Shown piece after piece: positions 1 to 5,635 of a DNA stretch of 5,736 nt; position 1 is the first letter of the stretch; each line of letters begins with the position of its first letter. Below the pieces are notes generated by a model. That model made no database searches and was not told the origin of the DNA. It saw nothing but the letters and a program-made list of their open reading frames with translations. Origin of the DNA: Lachnospiraceae bacterium (GTDB lineage: Bacteria; Bacillota_A; Clostridia; Lachnospirales; Lachnospiraceae); assembly GCA_017996675.1 (NCBI GenBank), contig JAGOGN010000104.1, forward strand, positions 1 through 5,736, read 5' to 3'. A program made the translations under genes and the position numbers.

Positions 1-56
1 ACTGGTGCATGATCGCCTCCCATAGCATCCAATGCTACGATCGTTTTATCTTTCAT
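1..56 (-). CDS. plsX: Phosphate acyltransferase PlsX, N-terminal fragment
   Basis: This is the first 18 codons of a minus-strand gene cut by the window edge. The peptide begins MKDKTIVALDAMGGDHAP, and the DAMGGDHAP stretch is the hallmark N-terminus of PlsX. From knowledge of the family, PlsX is a peripheral membrane enzyme that converts acyl-ACP and phosphate to acyl phosphate, the acyl donor for PlsY in phosphatidic acid synthesis. The ATG at 56-54 is favoured because AGGAGGTG lies at 71-64, seven bases upstream. The gene has its own promoter (123-151) and a palindrome in its leader. It lies downstream of DUF177 and rpmF, its usual neighbours, but with an acetyltransferase gene in between. 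Only the N-terminus is visible, so integrity of the full gene cannot be judged. Confidence 0.93.
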   Translation of the reverse strand, partial: MKDKTIVALDAMGGDHAP

Positions 57-96
57 GAAACTGCACCTCCTATACCTACATGAAAATATACTATAT

Positions 97-113
97 TTGA
101 ATTATAAATTCAA
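97..113. promoter_or_regulatory. Palindrome in the plsX leader, candidate operator
   Basis: The plus strand reads TTGAATTATAAATTCAA: two perfect 7-bp arms (TTGAATT/AATTCAA) around the 3-bp centre ATA. It covers about +4 to +20 of the predicted plsX transcript, a position where a bound repressor would block transcription. Fatty-acid genes in Firmicutes are commonly controlled by FapR or by MarR-type FabT/FabR regulators, whose sites are AT-rich palindromes of similar size. Assigning this site to any of these is inference. In AT-rich DNA a palindrome of this length could also arise by chance. Confidence 0.45.
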
Positions 114-122
114 TAGAAAATC

Positions 123-151
123 ATTATATCCGATATGAAAAAAAAGGGCAA
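123..151 (-). promoter_or_regulatory. Sigma-A-type promoter for plsX
   Basis: Read on the minus strand, a -35 element TTGCCC (151-146) is followed after exactly 17 bases by a perfect -10 TATAAT (128-123). The predicted start is near 116, giving a leader of about 60 bases with the palindrome at 97-113 and the ribosome binding site at 71-64. The spacer contains a run of eight T on the minus strand. The promoter lies only about a dozen bases past the stop codon of the upstream acetyltransferase gene. Confidence 0.7.
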
Positions 152-163
152 GTGCAACTGACG

Positions 164-1261
164 TTACAAAATTTCAATTGTTCCGTTTAAAAAAAGTTCC
201 TTCAAAAAATATTGCAGTTCATCTTTTGTATCAAATGCAACAATCCATTCCTGATTCGAAATGGTTGGCTCAAAAATAAATCTGCTCCTCTTTAAGTCTT
301 TTTCTAAAACAGCTTGATCAAATTCTATCCAAACACCAAAATCATGCCCGGCTGTTCCATCACAATGCCTCAATGACTGTATATTTGCAAAGTGCTCTTT
401 GAAGAACGTAACATCTACCTTCATAAAACTGATTTCAAGAGCATTCATTTTCCAGTTGCTTTTATTCATTTTAGGAAATGCTTGTTCAAAAAGAATTGGT
501 CTTCGAAGATCTTCTTTTTCAAATTCGATTGCAATCCGGTTACAAATTTCATTTCCGAAAGGTTCATCACCATAAAGCTCTCTGATTTGTCTTAATGATT
601 TGGGACTATTCAACAGTTGATCTAAAATAGATTCCTCAATTTTTTTCAAATTATCTTCCAATGTCTTTCGGATCATGGAATCCTTTACCAATCGTTGCAA
701 TGGCACATCTTGATAATCAACCGTAACTCCATTTAATTTTCGGGTCATCTCGATACGGACTTCTTTCTTCTCAACATCATAATCGCCATAGCAACTCAAA
801 TCAAATCCAGCAAGCGTAAATCCGCACTGACGATAAAAGCGAATGGCAGGGACATTACAAGACTGTGTTTCTAAAATCAATGCCCGTGCTCCCATCAGGG
901 TTCCTTCACGGATTGCTTCTCTCATCAGGGCAATTCCCAAATGCAGTCTTCGATAGGGTTCAAAAATCAAAATATTGGCAATTCGAAGACGTTGATTCCA
1001 ACTTTCAAAATTCAATTCCAACACACCAGCCAGATTCTGATCAACAAATGCTCCATATACAATTGGATGATCCAACCAGTCTTCCATGAGCTGATCCGTA
1101 AAATGCTTCTCTAATGGTTCCAATAGTGGTGCCAGTTCCATTTGAATGATATAATCTTCTCCACGCTCTTCAACTGCAATTTCATAATAGGAATCTGTCC
1201 GATAAGAAAATTCCAATGGGTATCCCCGATAGCTTTGGTCTAATTTTCGAATTTCTATCAT
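164..1261 (-). CDS. GNAT-family N-acetyltransferase with unrecognised C-terminal region
   Basis: This 365-residue protein carries a GNAT fold in about residues 1-176. The acetyl-CoA binding motif A is at 103-112 (YRRLHLGIAL). The following ALILETQSCNVPAIRFYRQCGF stretch (from about 127 to 148) and the D-x3-Y pair (D154, Y158) resemble streptothricin acetyltransferases such as Sat4. The substrate is nevertheless unknown: the resemblance does not prove antibiotic acetylation. In motif A the first Gly of R-x-x-G-x-G is His107. Residues about 177-365 form an extra region that I cannot assign. It begins with a charged helical stretch (about 192-215) and ends in a mixed part with the unusual segment HCDGTAGHDFGVWIEFD (299-315). 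The ATG at 1261 is supported by AAAGGAGG at 1277-1270, eight bases upstream. The gene has its own promoter, lies after the rpmF terminator, and has no obvious terminator of its own before plsX. Confidence 0.88.
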   Translation of the reverse strand: MIEIRKLDQSYRGYPLEFSYRTDSYYEIAVEERGEDYIIQMELAPLLEPLEKHFTDQLMEDWLDHPIVYGAFVDQNLAGVLELNFESWNQRLRIANILIFEPYRRLHLGIALMREAIREGTLMGARALILETQSCNVPAIRFYRQCGFTLAGFDLSCYGDYDVEKKEVRIEMTRKLNGVTVDYQDVPLQRLVKDSMIRKTLEDNLKKIEESILDQLLNSPKSLRQIRELYGDEPFGNEICNRIAIEFEKEDLRRPILFEQAFPKMNKSNWKMNALEISFMKVDVTFFKEHFANIQSLRHCDGTAGHDFGVWIEFDQAVLEKDLKRSRFIFEPTISNQEWIVAFDTKDELQYFLKELFLNGTIEIL

Positions 1262-1285
1262 GATCGCATCCTCCTTTGTTGTATT

Positions 1286-1314
1286 ATTATAATTTGAACA
1301 AAGAGGAAATGCAA
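1286..1314 (-). promoter_or_regulatory. Sigma-A-type promoter for the GNAT gene
   Basis: On the minus strand TTGCAT (1314-1309) and a perfect TATAAT (1291-1286) are separated by 17 bases. The predicted start near 1279 gives a short leader of about 18 bases holding the AAAGGAGG site. It lies just after the rpmF terminator, so the acetyltransferase gene appears to be its own transcription unit. Confidence 0.72.
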
Positions 1315-1323
1315 TGAAAACAC

Positions 1324-1353
1324 AAAAAAGCTTTCCAATTTCTTGGAAAGCTT
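1324..1353 (-). terminator. Intrinsic terminator after rpmF
   Basis: On the minus strand a perfect 11-bp stem, AAGCTTTCCAA (1353-1343) with TTGGAAAGCTT (1338-1328), closes a GAAA tetraloop (1342-1339). The 3' arm runs into TTTT (1327-1324), then GTG and TTTT. It starts 12 bases past the rpmF stop codon and should end the DUF177-rpmF transcript before the acetyltransferase promoter. Confidence 0.9.
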
Positions 1354-1365
1354 ACTTTACTGGGA

Positions 1366-1545
1366 TTAATCCTGTGCAATAATTTCTTTTTTATTGTAAG
1401 ATCCGCATGCTTTACATACTCTGTGTGGCATCATTAATTCTCCACATTTACTACATTTTACTAAGTTAGGAGCACTCATTTTCCAGTTCGCTCTTCTTCT
1501 ATCTCTTCTACCTTTGGAAGATTTATTCTTAGGACAAATAGACAT
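1366..1545 (-). CDS. rpmF: 50S ribosomal protein L32
   Basis: This 59-residue basic protein starts MSICPKNKSSKGRRDRRRAN and is a component of the large ribosomal subunit. The family pattern (P-K-x-K-x-S-x-x-R-R-x-x-R-R) is followed by a four-cysteine zinc ribbon: C31, C34, C44 and C47. This is therefore the zinc-binding (C+) form of L32. The ATG at 1545 is chosen over an upstream in-frame start because AAGGAGGTG (1561-1553) lies seven bases before it and the protein then matches the usual L32 length. The start lies four bases after the stop of the DUF177 gene, and the ribosome binding site sits within the end of that gene, so the two are very likely translationally coupled. Expression should come from the strong promoter at 2101-2129 and end at the terminator at 1324-1353. 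Confidence 0.98.
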   Translation of the reverse strand: MSICPKNKSSKGRRDRRRANWKMSAPNLVKCSKCGELMMPHRVCKACGSYNKKEIIAQD

Positions 1546-1549
1546 ATTA

Positions 1550-2074
1550 TTACACCTCCTTGAATTTGTTAAAAATATCTTGTATTGCAGCCATCCTTGG
1601 ATCAAGTACTGTCCGATCGCAGCCGCATTCTCCGTAATTCAAATCTGCTCCACATTTACTGCAAAGACCTTTACAATCTTCCTTACAAAGAATCTTCATT
1701 GGCCAGTGTAATAAAATCTCACTATTAGCCAACTCATTGGTATCCAGACTAGTTCCAATAATGTAATCTGTATCCTCAATATCCTGCATCACTAGTTGTT
1801 TATTTTCGATTGCAAACTCTCGTTGAAACTGTAGTTGTATCGGCACCGATACATCACACAGACAGCAATCACAAACAGCTACTAATGTAAGTTCCATCTC
1901 GCCTACTATTTCGAACTTACTGTTCTCAATATTACATAATTTCAGCTTTAATGGTGTTTTGTGGGAAATAGGAAAACTTCCTAGTCCTGATTCAAATACA
2001 TCCTGTTCAAATGAAAGTGTATAGCACTCACACTTGTCATCACTATTTAATACCTGACTAATATCAATTTTCAC
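1550..2074 (-). CDS. DUF177 (YceD/YlbN) family protein
   Basis: This 174-residue protein belongs to the DUF177/YceD family, which is typically encoded just upstream of rpmF as here. Members have been linked to 23S rRNA accumulation; the biochemical role is not well settled. Visible family features are a central cysteine group (C68, C70, C71, C73) after the beta-rich N-terminal half. A second group follows near the C-terminus (C130, C134, C138, C141, C150, C152) in the motif ILCKEDCKGLCSKCGADLN starting at 128, then DPRMAAIQDIF. Paired Cys-x2-Cys and Cys-x3-Cys spacing suggests metal binding (inference). The start codon is GTG at 2074-2072; AGGAGA at 2085-2080 lies five bases upstream, and no better in-frame start is visible. 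The predicted leader is only about 20 bases. Confidence 0.94.
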   Translation of the reverse strand: MKIDISQVLNSDDKCECYTLSFEQDVFESGLGSFPISHKTPLKLKLCNIENSKFEIVGEMELTLVAVCDCCLCDVSVPIQLQFQREFAIENKQLVMQDIEDTDYIIGTSLDTNELANSEILLHWPMKILCKEDCKGLCSKCGADLNYGECGCDRTVLDPRMAAIQDIFNKFKEV

Positions 2075-2100
2075 ACGAATCTCCTATTCACACTTTATCA

Positions 2101-2129
2101 ATTATACTCACCCAATTTTGATTTGTCAA
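2101..2129 (-). promoter_or_regulatory. Consensus sigma-A promoter for DUF177-rpmF
   Basis: On the minus strand a perfect TTGACA (2129-2124) and a perfect TATAAT (2106-2101) are separated by the optimal 17 bases. This is the strongest promoter match in the window, fitting for a ribosomal protein operon. It points away from the tmcAL promoter at 2162-2189, with 32 bases between the two -35 elements. Confidence 0.9.
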
Positions 2130-2161
2130 CCTCATTTTAGTAACTTTGACAAGTTTTTCTA

Positions 2162-2189
2162 TTGACAGAACTTTCTCTATCTTTATAAT
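2162..2189 (+). promoter_or_regulatory. Sigma-A-type promoter for tmcAL
   Basis: A perfect TTGACA (2162-2167) and a perfect TATAAT (2184-2189) are separated by 16 bases, one fewer than optimal. The predicted start near 2196 leaves a leader of about 24 bases with AAAGGA at 2208-2213, six bases before the ATG. No leader structure or riboswitch fits in that space. Confidence 0.8.
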
Positions 2190-2219
2190 ATAAGAAAGAG
2201 CTATCAGAAAGGATCAAAA

Positions 2220-3488
2220 ATGAAGATAATAGGTATTATAACAGAATATAATCCATTTCACAATGGGCACCAATACCAGATTCAGGAAATTCGTAAAAAA
2301 GAACAAGCTGACTATGTGATCGTAGCAATGAGTGGCGATTTTGTTCAAAGAGGTGGTCCTTCCATGGTTGATAAGTACACCAAAACCAGAATGGCGCTTT
2401 CTTGTGGTGCTGACTTAGTCATCATGCTTCCTACCTGTGTCAGTCTCAGTAGCGCAGAAAGCTTTGCACGGGGTGGTGTTTCCATTTTATCCTCATTGGG
2501 TATCGATTGTCTGACCTATGGTTGCGAAACTCCGGATTTGGACCAGTTGAGAGGGTTTGCTTCCTTCTTTCAAAATGAAGATGTACTATTTTCTTCCTTC
2601 ATCAAAGAAAAGCTAAAAAAGGGATGTAGTTATCCTCTAGCGAGGCAGGAGGCTTTTACTGATTACCTTAATCAGCATTCTTCAACATCCCCGTTTCTTC
2701 ATCAAGCGTTTCCAAACAGTACTCCAAACCCCAAGCTTCTTTCCTCTCCGAATAATATTTTAGGAATCGAATACGAGAAGGCAATTTTAAATCTAAAAAT
2801 CAGTCTTCAAACTAGCCCGATGAAACGCATTGGCAAGGGTTACCATGACACCGATTCTACTCATGAATATTCCAGCGCGAGCGCAATTCGAAGTCATATC
2901 TTTTCAACAAATGATCTTCCAGCGACTGGGATTCCTCCAGAAGCATGTTTGATTTTAGAAGAAGCCTTAAAAATTTGCGGACCGGTCAACGATGAACTTT
3001 TTTCCAATCTTTTCGAATATGAGCTTTTACATCTGAGCCATTCTGATTTAATGAATTATCAGGACTGTTCAAAAGAACTGGCGCATCGAATCATAAGCCA
3101 TAAAGAGCATTATCAGTCCTTTTCTCAATTTTTATCACTAATCAAAACCAAAGGGTACACGCAAACAAGAATTCAACGTCTATTTATGCAAATACTTTTA
3201 AAAATTACTTCCCAGTCCCAGGAACGACTTTCGCTTTGTCACTATGCTCCCTATGCTCGTGTTTTGGGATTTTGTTCACAAAGCGAGCCATTATTAACAG
3301 AACTAACAAAAAGGTCCTCTATTCCGATTCTAACCTCAGTCAATCAGGCTAAATCGAAACTAGAGAACCTCTCCTATGAAATGTTTCAAGAAGATTTGTA
3401 TGCTTCTGATTTATATCGTCTGGTTCAGAAACAACACAATCATGTGACTTTTACAAATGATTACAAACAACCACTCATTATTCTGTAA
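2220..3488 (+). CDS. tmcAL: tRNA(Met) cytidine acetate ligase (YlbM family)
   Basis: This 422-residue protein belongs to the TmcAL family. The enzyme uses ATP and acetate, through an acetyl-adenylate, to form N4-acetylcytidine at the wobble C34 of elongator tRNA-Met. It is the Firmicute counterpart of the acetyl-CoA-dependent TmcA. The N-terminal nucleotidyltransferase-like domain shows the nucleotide-binding motif NPFHNGH (11-17), then MSGDFVQRGG (37-46). Later conserved blocks are SPNNILGIEY (176-185), KRIGKGYHD (202-210), SASAIR (219-224) and YTQTRIQRL (313-321), the last in the C-terminal RNA-binding half. Length agrees with the roughly 400-residue family. The ATG at 2220 has AAAGGA six bases upstream and begins MKIIGIITEYNPFH, as expected. 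It is divergent from DUF177-rpmF, an arrangement that joins tRNA modification and ribosome genes, and its stop codon is three bases from that of the convergent purine operon. Confidence 0.96.
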   Translation: MKIIGIITEYNPFHNGHQYQIQEIRKKEQADYVIVAMSGDFVQRGGPSMVDKYTKTRMALSCGADLVIMLPTCVSLSSAESFARGGVSILSSLGIDCLTYGCETPDLDQLRGFASFFQNEDVLFSSFIKEKLKKGCSYPLARQEAFTDYLNQHSSTSPFLHQAFPNSTPNPKLLSSPNNILGIEYEKAILNLKISLQTSPMKRIGKGYHDTDSTHEYSSASAIRSHIFSTNDLPATGIPPEACLILEEALKICGPVNDELFSNLFEYELLHLSHSDLMNYQDCSKELAHRIISHKEHYQSFSQFLSLIKTKGYTQTRIQRLFMQILLKITSQSQERLSLCHYAPYARVLGFCSQSEPLLTELTKRSSIPILTSVNQAKSKLENLSYEMFQEDLYASDLYRLVQKQHNHVTFTNDYKQPLIIL

Positions 3489-3491
3489 CGA

Positions 3492-4667
3492 TTAATGATG
3501 GAACAAACGTAATCCAGTAAAGCACATGGCAATATTATGGTTATTACATGCCTCGATTACGTGATCATCCCTAAAAGATCCACCCGGTTGTGCAATGTAG
3601 GACACACCACTTTTGTATGCACGTTCAATGTTATCACCAAATGGAAAAAAAGCATCGGATCCCAGTGAAACTCCAGTTAAATTACGAAGCCATTCTTTCT
3701 TTTCCTCGCGGGAAAAAAGGGTTGGCTTTTCTTTAAATATTGCTTCCCATGTTCCATCCATCAACAAATCTTGAGCTTCGTCACCAATATATAAATCGAT
3801 GGCATTATCTCTGTCCGCACGTCCAAGTCCATCAGCAAAATTTAGTTCTAATACTTTCGGAGCCTGACGTAAAAACCAGTTATCTGCTTTACTTCCAGCT
3901 AGTCTAGTACAATGAATTCTAGACTGTTGGCCAGCTCCAATTCCGATAGCCTGTCCATCCTTTACGAAACATACAGAATTAGACTGTGTATATTTTAAAG
4001 TAATCATGGCAATCAGCAAATCTATCTTTCCCTGCTCTGAAATCGTTTTATTCTCAGTTACCAGGTTTTCAAACATTTCTTCCGTAATAGCAACTTCATT
4101 TCTTCCTTGTTCAAAGGTAATACCATAAACCTGTTTACGTTCAATTGCCTCTGGTTGAAACGTTTCATCTATACAAATTAAATTATAATTTCCATTTTTT
4201 TTCTTCTTTAATAGTTCTAAAGCTTCCGGTGTAAATCCTGGGGCAATGACGCCGTCCGAAACCTCTCTTTTAATGATTCTGGCTGTATCTTGATCGCACA
4301 CATCAGAAAGTGCAATAAAATCGCCATAAGAAGACATTCGGTCAGCACCTCTTGCTCTTGCATAAGCACTGGCAATTGGAGATAATTCTCCCAAATCTTC
4401 TACCCAGTAAATCTTCTTTTCTATTTCTGACAAAGGAACGCCAACTGCTGCACCTGCTGGTGATACATGTTTAAATGATGTCGCTGCCGCAAGGCCTGTT
4501 GCTTTTTTTAGTTCCTTTACCAATTGCCATCCATTAAAGGCATCCAGAAAATTAATATATCCTGGCTTTCCGTTCAAAATAGTTAATGGCAGTTCTCCCT
4601 GTTCCATAAATATTCTGGATGGTTTCTGGTTTGGATTGCATCCATATTTTAATTCTAATTCTTTCAT
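3492..4667 (-). CDS. AICAR formyltransferase (stand-alone)
   Basis: This 391-residue protein transfers a formyl group from 10-formyltetrahydrofolate to AICAR, giving FAICAR, the penultimate step of de novo IMP synthesis. It corresponds to the transformylase part of PurH without the N-terminal cyclohydrolase domain. Motifs in order are LKYGCNPNQKP (6-16), SFKHVSPAGAA (64-74) with the catalytic-type Lys66-His67 pair, and GDFIALSD (115-122). They continue with KYTQSNSV (225-232), GIGAGQQSRIHCTRLAG (242-258), SDAFFPF (337-343), IAQPGGS (358-364) and the C-terminal FTGLRLFHH. The ATG at 4667 is chosen because it gives the expected N-terminus, with AAAGGGA at 4678-4672; a TTG at 4694 would add nine residues without a better site. 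It lies 47 bases after the IMP cyclohydrolase gene, so the pair forms an operon covering the last two steps of the pathway. Confidence 0.96.
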   Translation of the reverse strand: MKELELKYGCNPNQKPSRIFMEQGELPLTILNGKPGYINFLDAFNGWQLVKELKKATGLAAATSFKHVSPAGAAVGVPLSEIEKKIYWVEDLGELSPIASAYARARGADRMSSYGDFIALSDVCDQDTARIIKREVSDGVIAPGFTPEALELLKKKKNGNYNLICIDETFQPEAIERKQVYGITFEQGRNEVAITEEMFENLVTENKTISEQGKIDLLIAMITLKYTQSNSVCFVKDGQAIGIGAGQQSRIHCTRLAGSKADNWFLRQAPKVLELNFADGLGRADRDNAIDLYIGDEAQDLLMDGTWEAIFKEKPTLFSREEKKEWLRNLTGVSLGSDAFFPFGDNIERAYKSGVSYIAQPGGSFRDDHVIEACNNHNIAMCFTGLRLFHH

Positions 4668-4679
4668 TTTGTCCCTTTC

Positions 4680-4703
4680 ATTATTCACACACAATTGAAC
4701 AAT
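4680..4703 (-). other. Possible hairpin before the AICAR formyltransferase start
   Basis: On the minus strand ATTGTTCA (4703-4696) can pair with TGAATAAT (4687-4680) over eight base pairs including one G-U, with an 8-base loop. It ends next to the AAAGGGA ribosome binding site at 4678-4672. There is no T tract, so it is not a terminator; it could affect mRNA stability or translation of the second gene. The stem is mostly A-U and may not be significant. Confidence 0.3.
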
Positions 4704-4714
4704 CGTTTCTTTCC

Positions 4715-5428
4715 TTACTGGTTCTTGTTTACAATTCGACTAGTCGCCGCACCGGTCTTTAAATCAATAAACTGTACCATTAAGGAAACTTTATTATCAC
4801 AGTTTAAAGATTCCCAAAGAGTATCCGTAATCTGATCCATACTACCTTTTAATTCTACTACAACCGGTTCTCCCTCAAAGCTTGGAAGAATGTCCCCATC
4901 GCCCTGATAGGTATGAATCATGCGACCTTCACCTGGCTGTGCACATTCATAACGATAAAAATAACGATTACAACTAGATCCATTTCCTCTGTCACTCTTC
5001 AAAATAGACATTTCAAAAGAAAAATCATTCGCCGCACGATGAAGAATTCCTGAAATTCGTGGAGTGTAATTAGGAGCATCTGGCTCAAATTCCCTTGTTA
5101 AAAGAGCCTCTTGGAAAGAATCTCCCTTTTGTAATCCTTCATAAATGGTATCTGTCTGATCGCCGTTTGTAATAATCGTCTGTTGATTCCATACACGCAT
5201 TGGCCAATAAATAATCAGACTTGGATCAGCTAATTTGCTCGGATCAAAAGCTTGTGTACGAATGCCCTGATCTTCTTTAACAAAAATACGATTGCGACTG
5301 TTTTCACTTCTGCCCATAATGAAATAACAAATTACGCCATATTTTTGATCTTCGGATTTGCCAATGATAATTCCACGCCCTGGATATGCATTTGGTTCCA
5401 AATATTCTTTGAGTGTTACTGTTTCCAT
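4715..5428 (-). CDS. purO: IMP cyclohydrolase, PurO type
   Basis: This 237-residue protein resembles the PurO family of IMP cyclohydrolases, first known from archaea and unrelated to the cyclohydrolase domain of PurH. It would close the ring of FAICAR to give IMP. Recognisable segments are YPGRGIIIG (15-23), YFIMGRSENSRNR (35-47), NGDQTD (88-93), EPDAPNYTPRISG (115-127), YQGDGD (174-179) and FEGEP (184-188). The length is near the 200-240 residues usual for the family. The ATG at 5428 has AGGAGGG at 5440-5434, five bases upstream; a longer in-frame reading up to 5500 would run through the promoter and lacks a site. The next gene in the operon encodes the enzyme that makes its substrate, which supports the assignment strongly. 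Confidence 0.92.
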   Translation of the reverse strand: METVTLKEYLEPNAYPGRGIIIGKSEDQKYGVICYFIMGRSENSRNRIFVKEDQGIRTQAFDPSKLADPSLIIYWPMRVWNQQTIITNGDQTDTIYEGLQKGDSFQEALLTREFEPDAPNYTPRISGILHRAANDFSFEMSILKSDRGNGSSCNRYFYRYECAQPGEGRMIHTYQGDGDILPSFEGEPVVVELKGSMDQITDTLWESLNCDNKVSLMVQFIDLKTGAATSRIVNKNQ

Positions 5429-5458
5429 GTTTTCCCTCCTGATATTTTCTAAGACCAT

Positions 5459-5487
5459 ATTATACCAAAAAAAAGGACATCTGTACA
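5459..5487 (-). promoter_or_regulatory. Extended -10 promoter of the purO operon
   Basis: On the minus strand TATAAT (5464-5459) is preceded by TGG, giving the extended -10 form TGNTATAAT. A weak -35, TGTACA (5487-5482), lies 17 bases upstream, and the spacer holds eight T. The predicted start near 5452 leaves a leader of about 24 bases, too short for a purine, ZTP or similar riboswitch. I see no clear PurR box. Confidence 0.7.
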
Positions 5488-5490
5488 CCG

Positions 5491-5516
5491 AAAAAAGCAC
5501 CCATTAGGATGCTTTT
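5491..5516. terminator. Short intrinsic terminator hairpin upstream of purO
   Basis: On the minus strand GCATCC (5512-5507) pairs with GGGTGC (5502-5497), including one T-G pair, around the loop TAAT. Flanking AAAA/TTTT can extend the stem, and six T follow (5496-5491). On the plus strand the T run is only four. It would stop transcripts from the right just before the purO promoter. Confidence 0.65.
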
Positions 5517-5574
5517 GGAATAACCTTCCAATTATTAAATAATCCTTAAGAAAAAAAATTAATTTAAATACTTC

Positions 5575-5623
5575 AAAAAAAGAGGACTGCTTTTCACATA
5601 GTGAATAAAGCAATCCTCTTTTT
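5575..5623. terminator. Long bidirectional intrinsic terminator
   Basis: The left arm AAAAAGAGGA (5577-5586) pairs with TCCTCTTTTT (5614-5623). After one C-A mismatch, TGCTTT (5588-5593) pairs with AAAGCA (5607-5612), then TCAC (5594-5597) with GTGA (5601-5604) around the loop ATA; two bases bulge on one side. On the minus strand the stem ends in seven T (5581-5575); on the plus strand in five. It begins about 12 bases past the stop of the minus-strand gene at 5636 and is the expected terminator for it. Confidence 0.85.
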
Positions 5624-5635
5624 AAATGATATTTT

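Noticed and set aside
123..157. TTGCAC (157-152) as the -35 of the plsX promoter
   Set aside because: It would lie 23 bases from TATAAT; TTGCCC at the correct 17-base distance is the better choice.
129..175. Intrinsic terminator after the acetyltransferase gene
   Set aside because: Only a 5-bp stem with a wobble pair is possible (GTAAC/GTTGC), and it is separated from the eight-T run by several bases; too weak to call.
392..1089. Plus-strand open frames at 392-595 and 865-1089
   Set aside because: Both lie wholly inside the acetyltransferase gene on the other strand, lack a good ribosome binding site and have no recognisable motif.
164..1261. Calling the GNAT gene a streptothricin resistance gene
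   Set aside because: The similarity is limited to general GNAT motifs and a Sat-like C-terminal segment; the extra domain and chromosomal context do not support a resistance claim.
1546..1605. N-terminally extended L32 of 79 residues
   Set aside because: The extension would overlap the DUF177 gene and its ribosome binding site region; the 59-residue form has the strong site and the family length.
1514..1711. Plus-strand open frame across the rpmF/DUF177 junction
   Set aside because: It is antisense to two well-supported genes and shows no family features.
4668..4694. TTG start adding nine residues to the AICAR formyltransferase
   Set aside because: The ATG at 4667 gives the expected family N-terminus with a ribosome binding site; the extension would overlap the intercistronic stem.
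5252..5452. Plus-strand open frame antisense to purO
   Set aside because: It overlaps the N-terminal coding part and leader of purO and has protein composition typical of a shadow frame.
5429..5576. Riboswitch controlling the purO operon
   Set aside because: The predicted leader is about 24 bases, and the upstream hairpins look like ordinary terminators with no recognisable purine, ZTP or PRPP aptamer.
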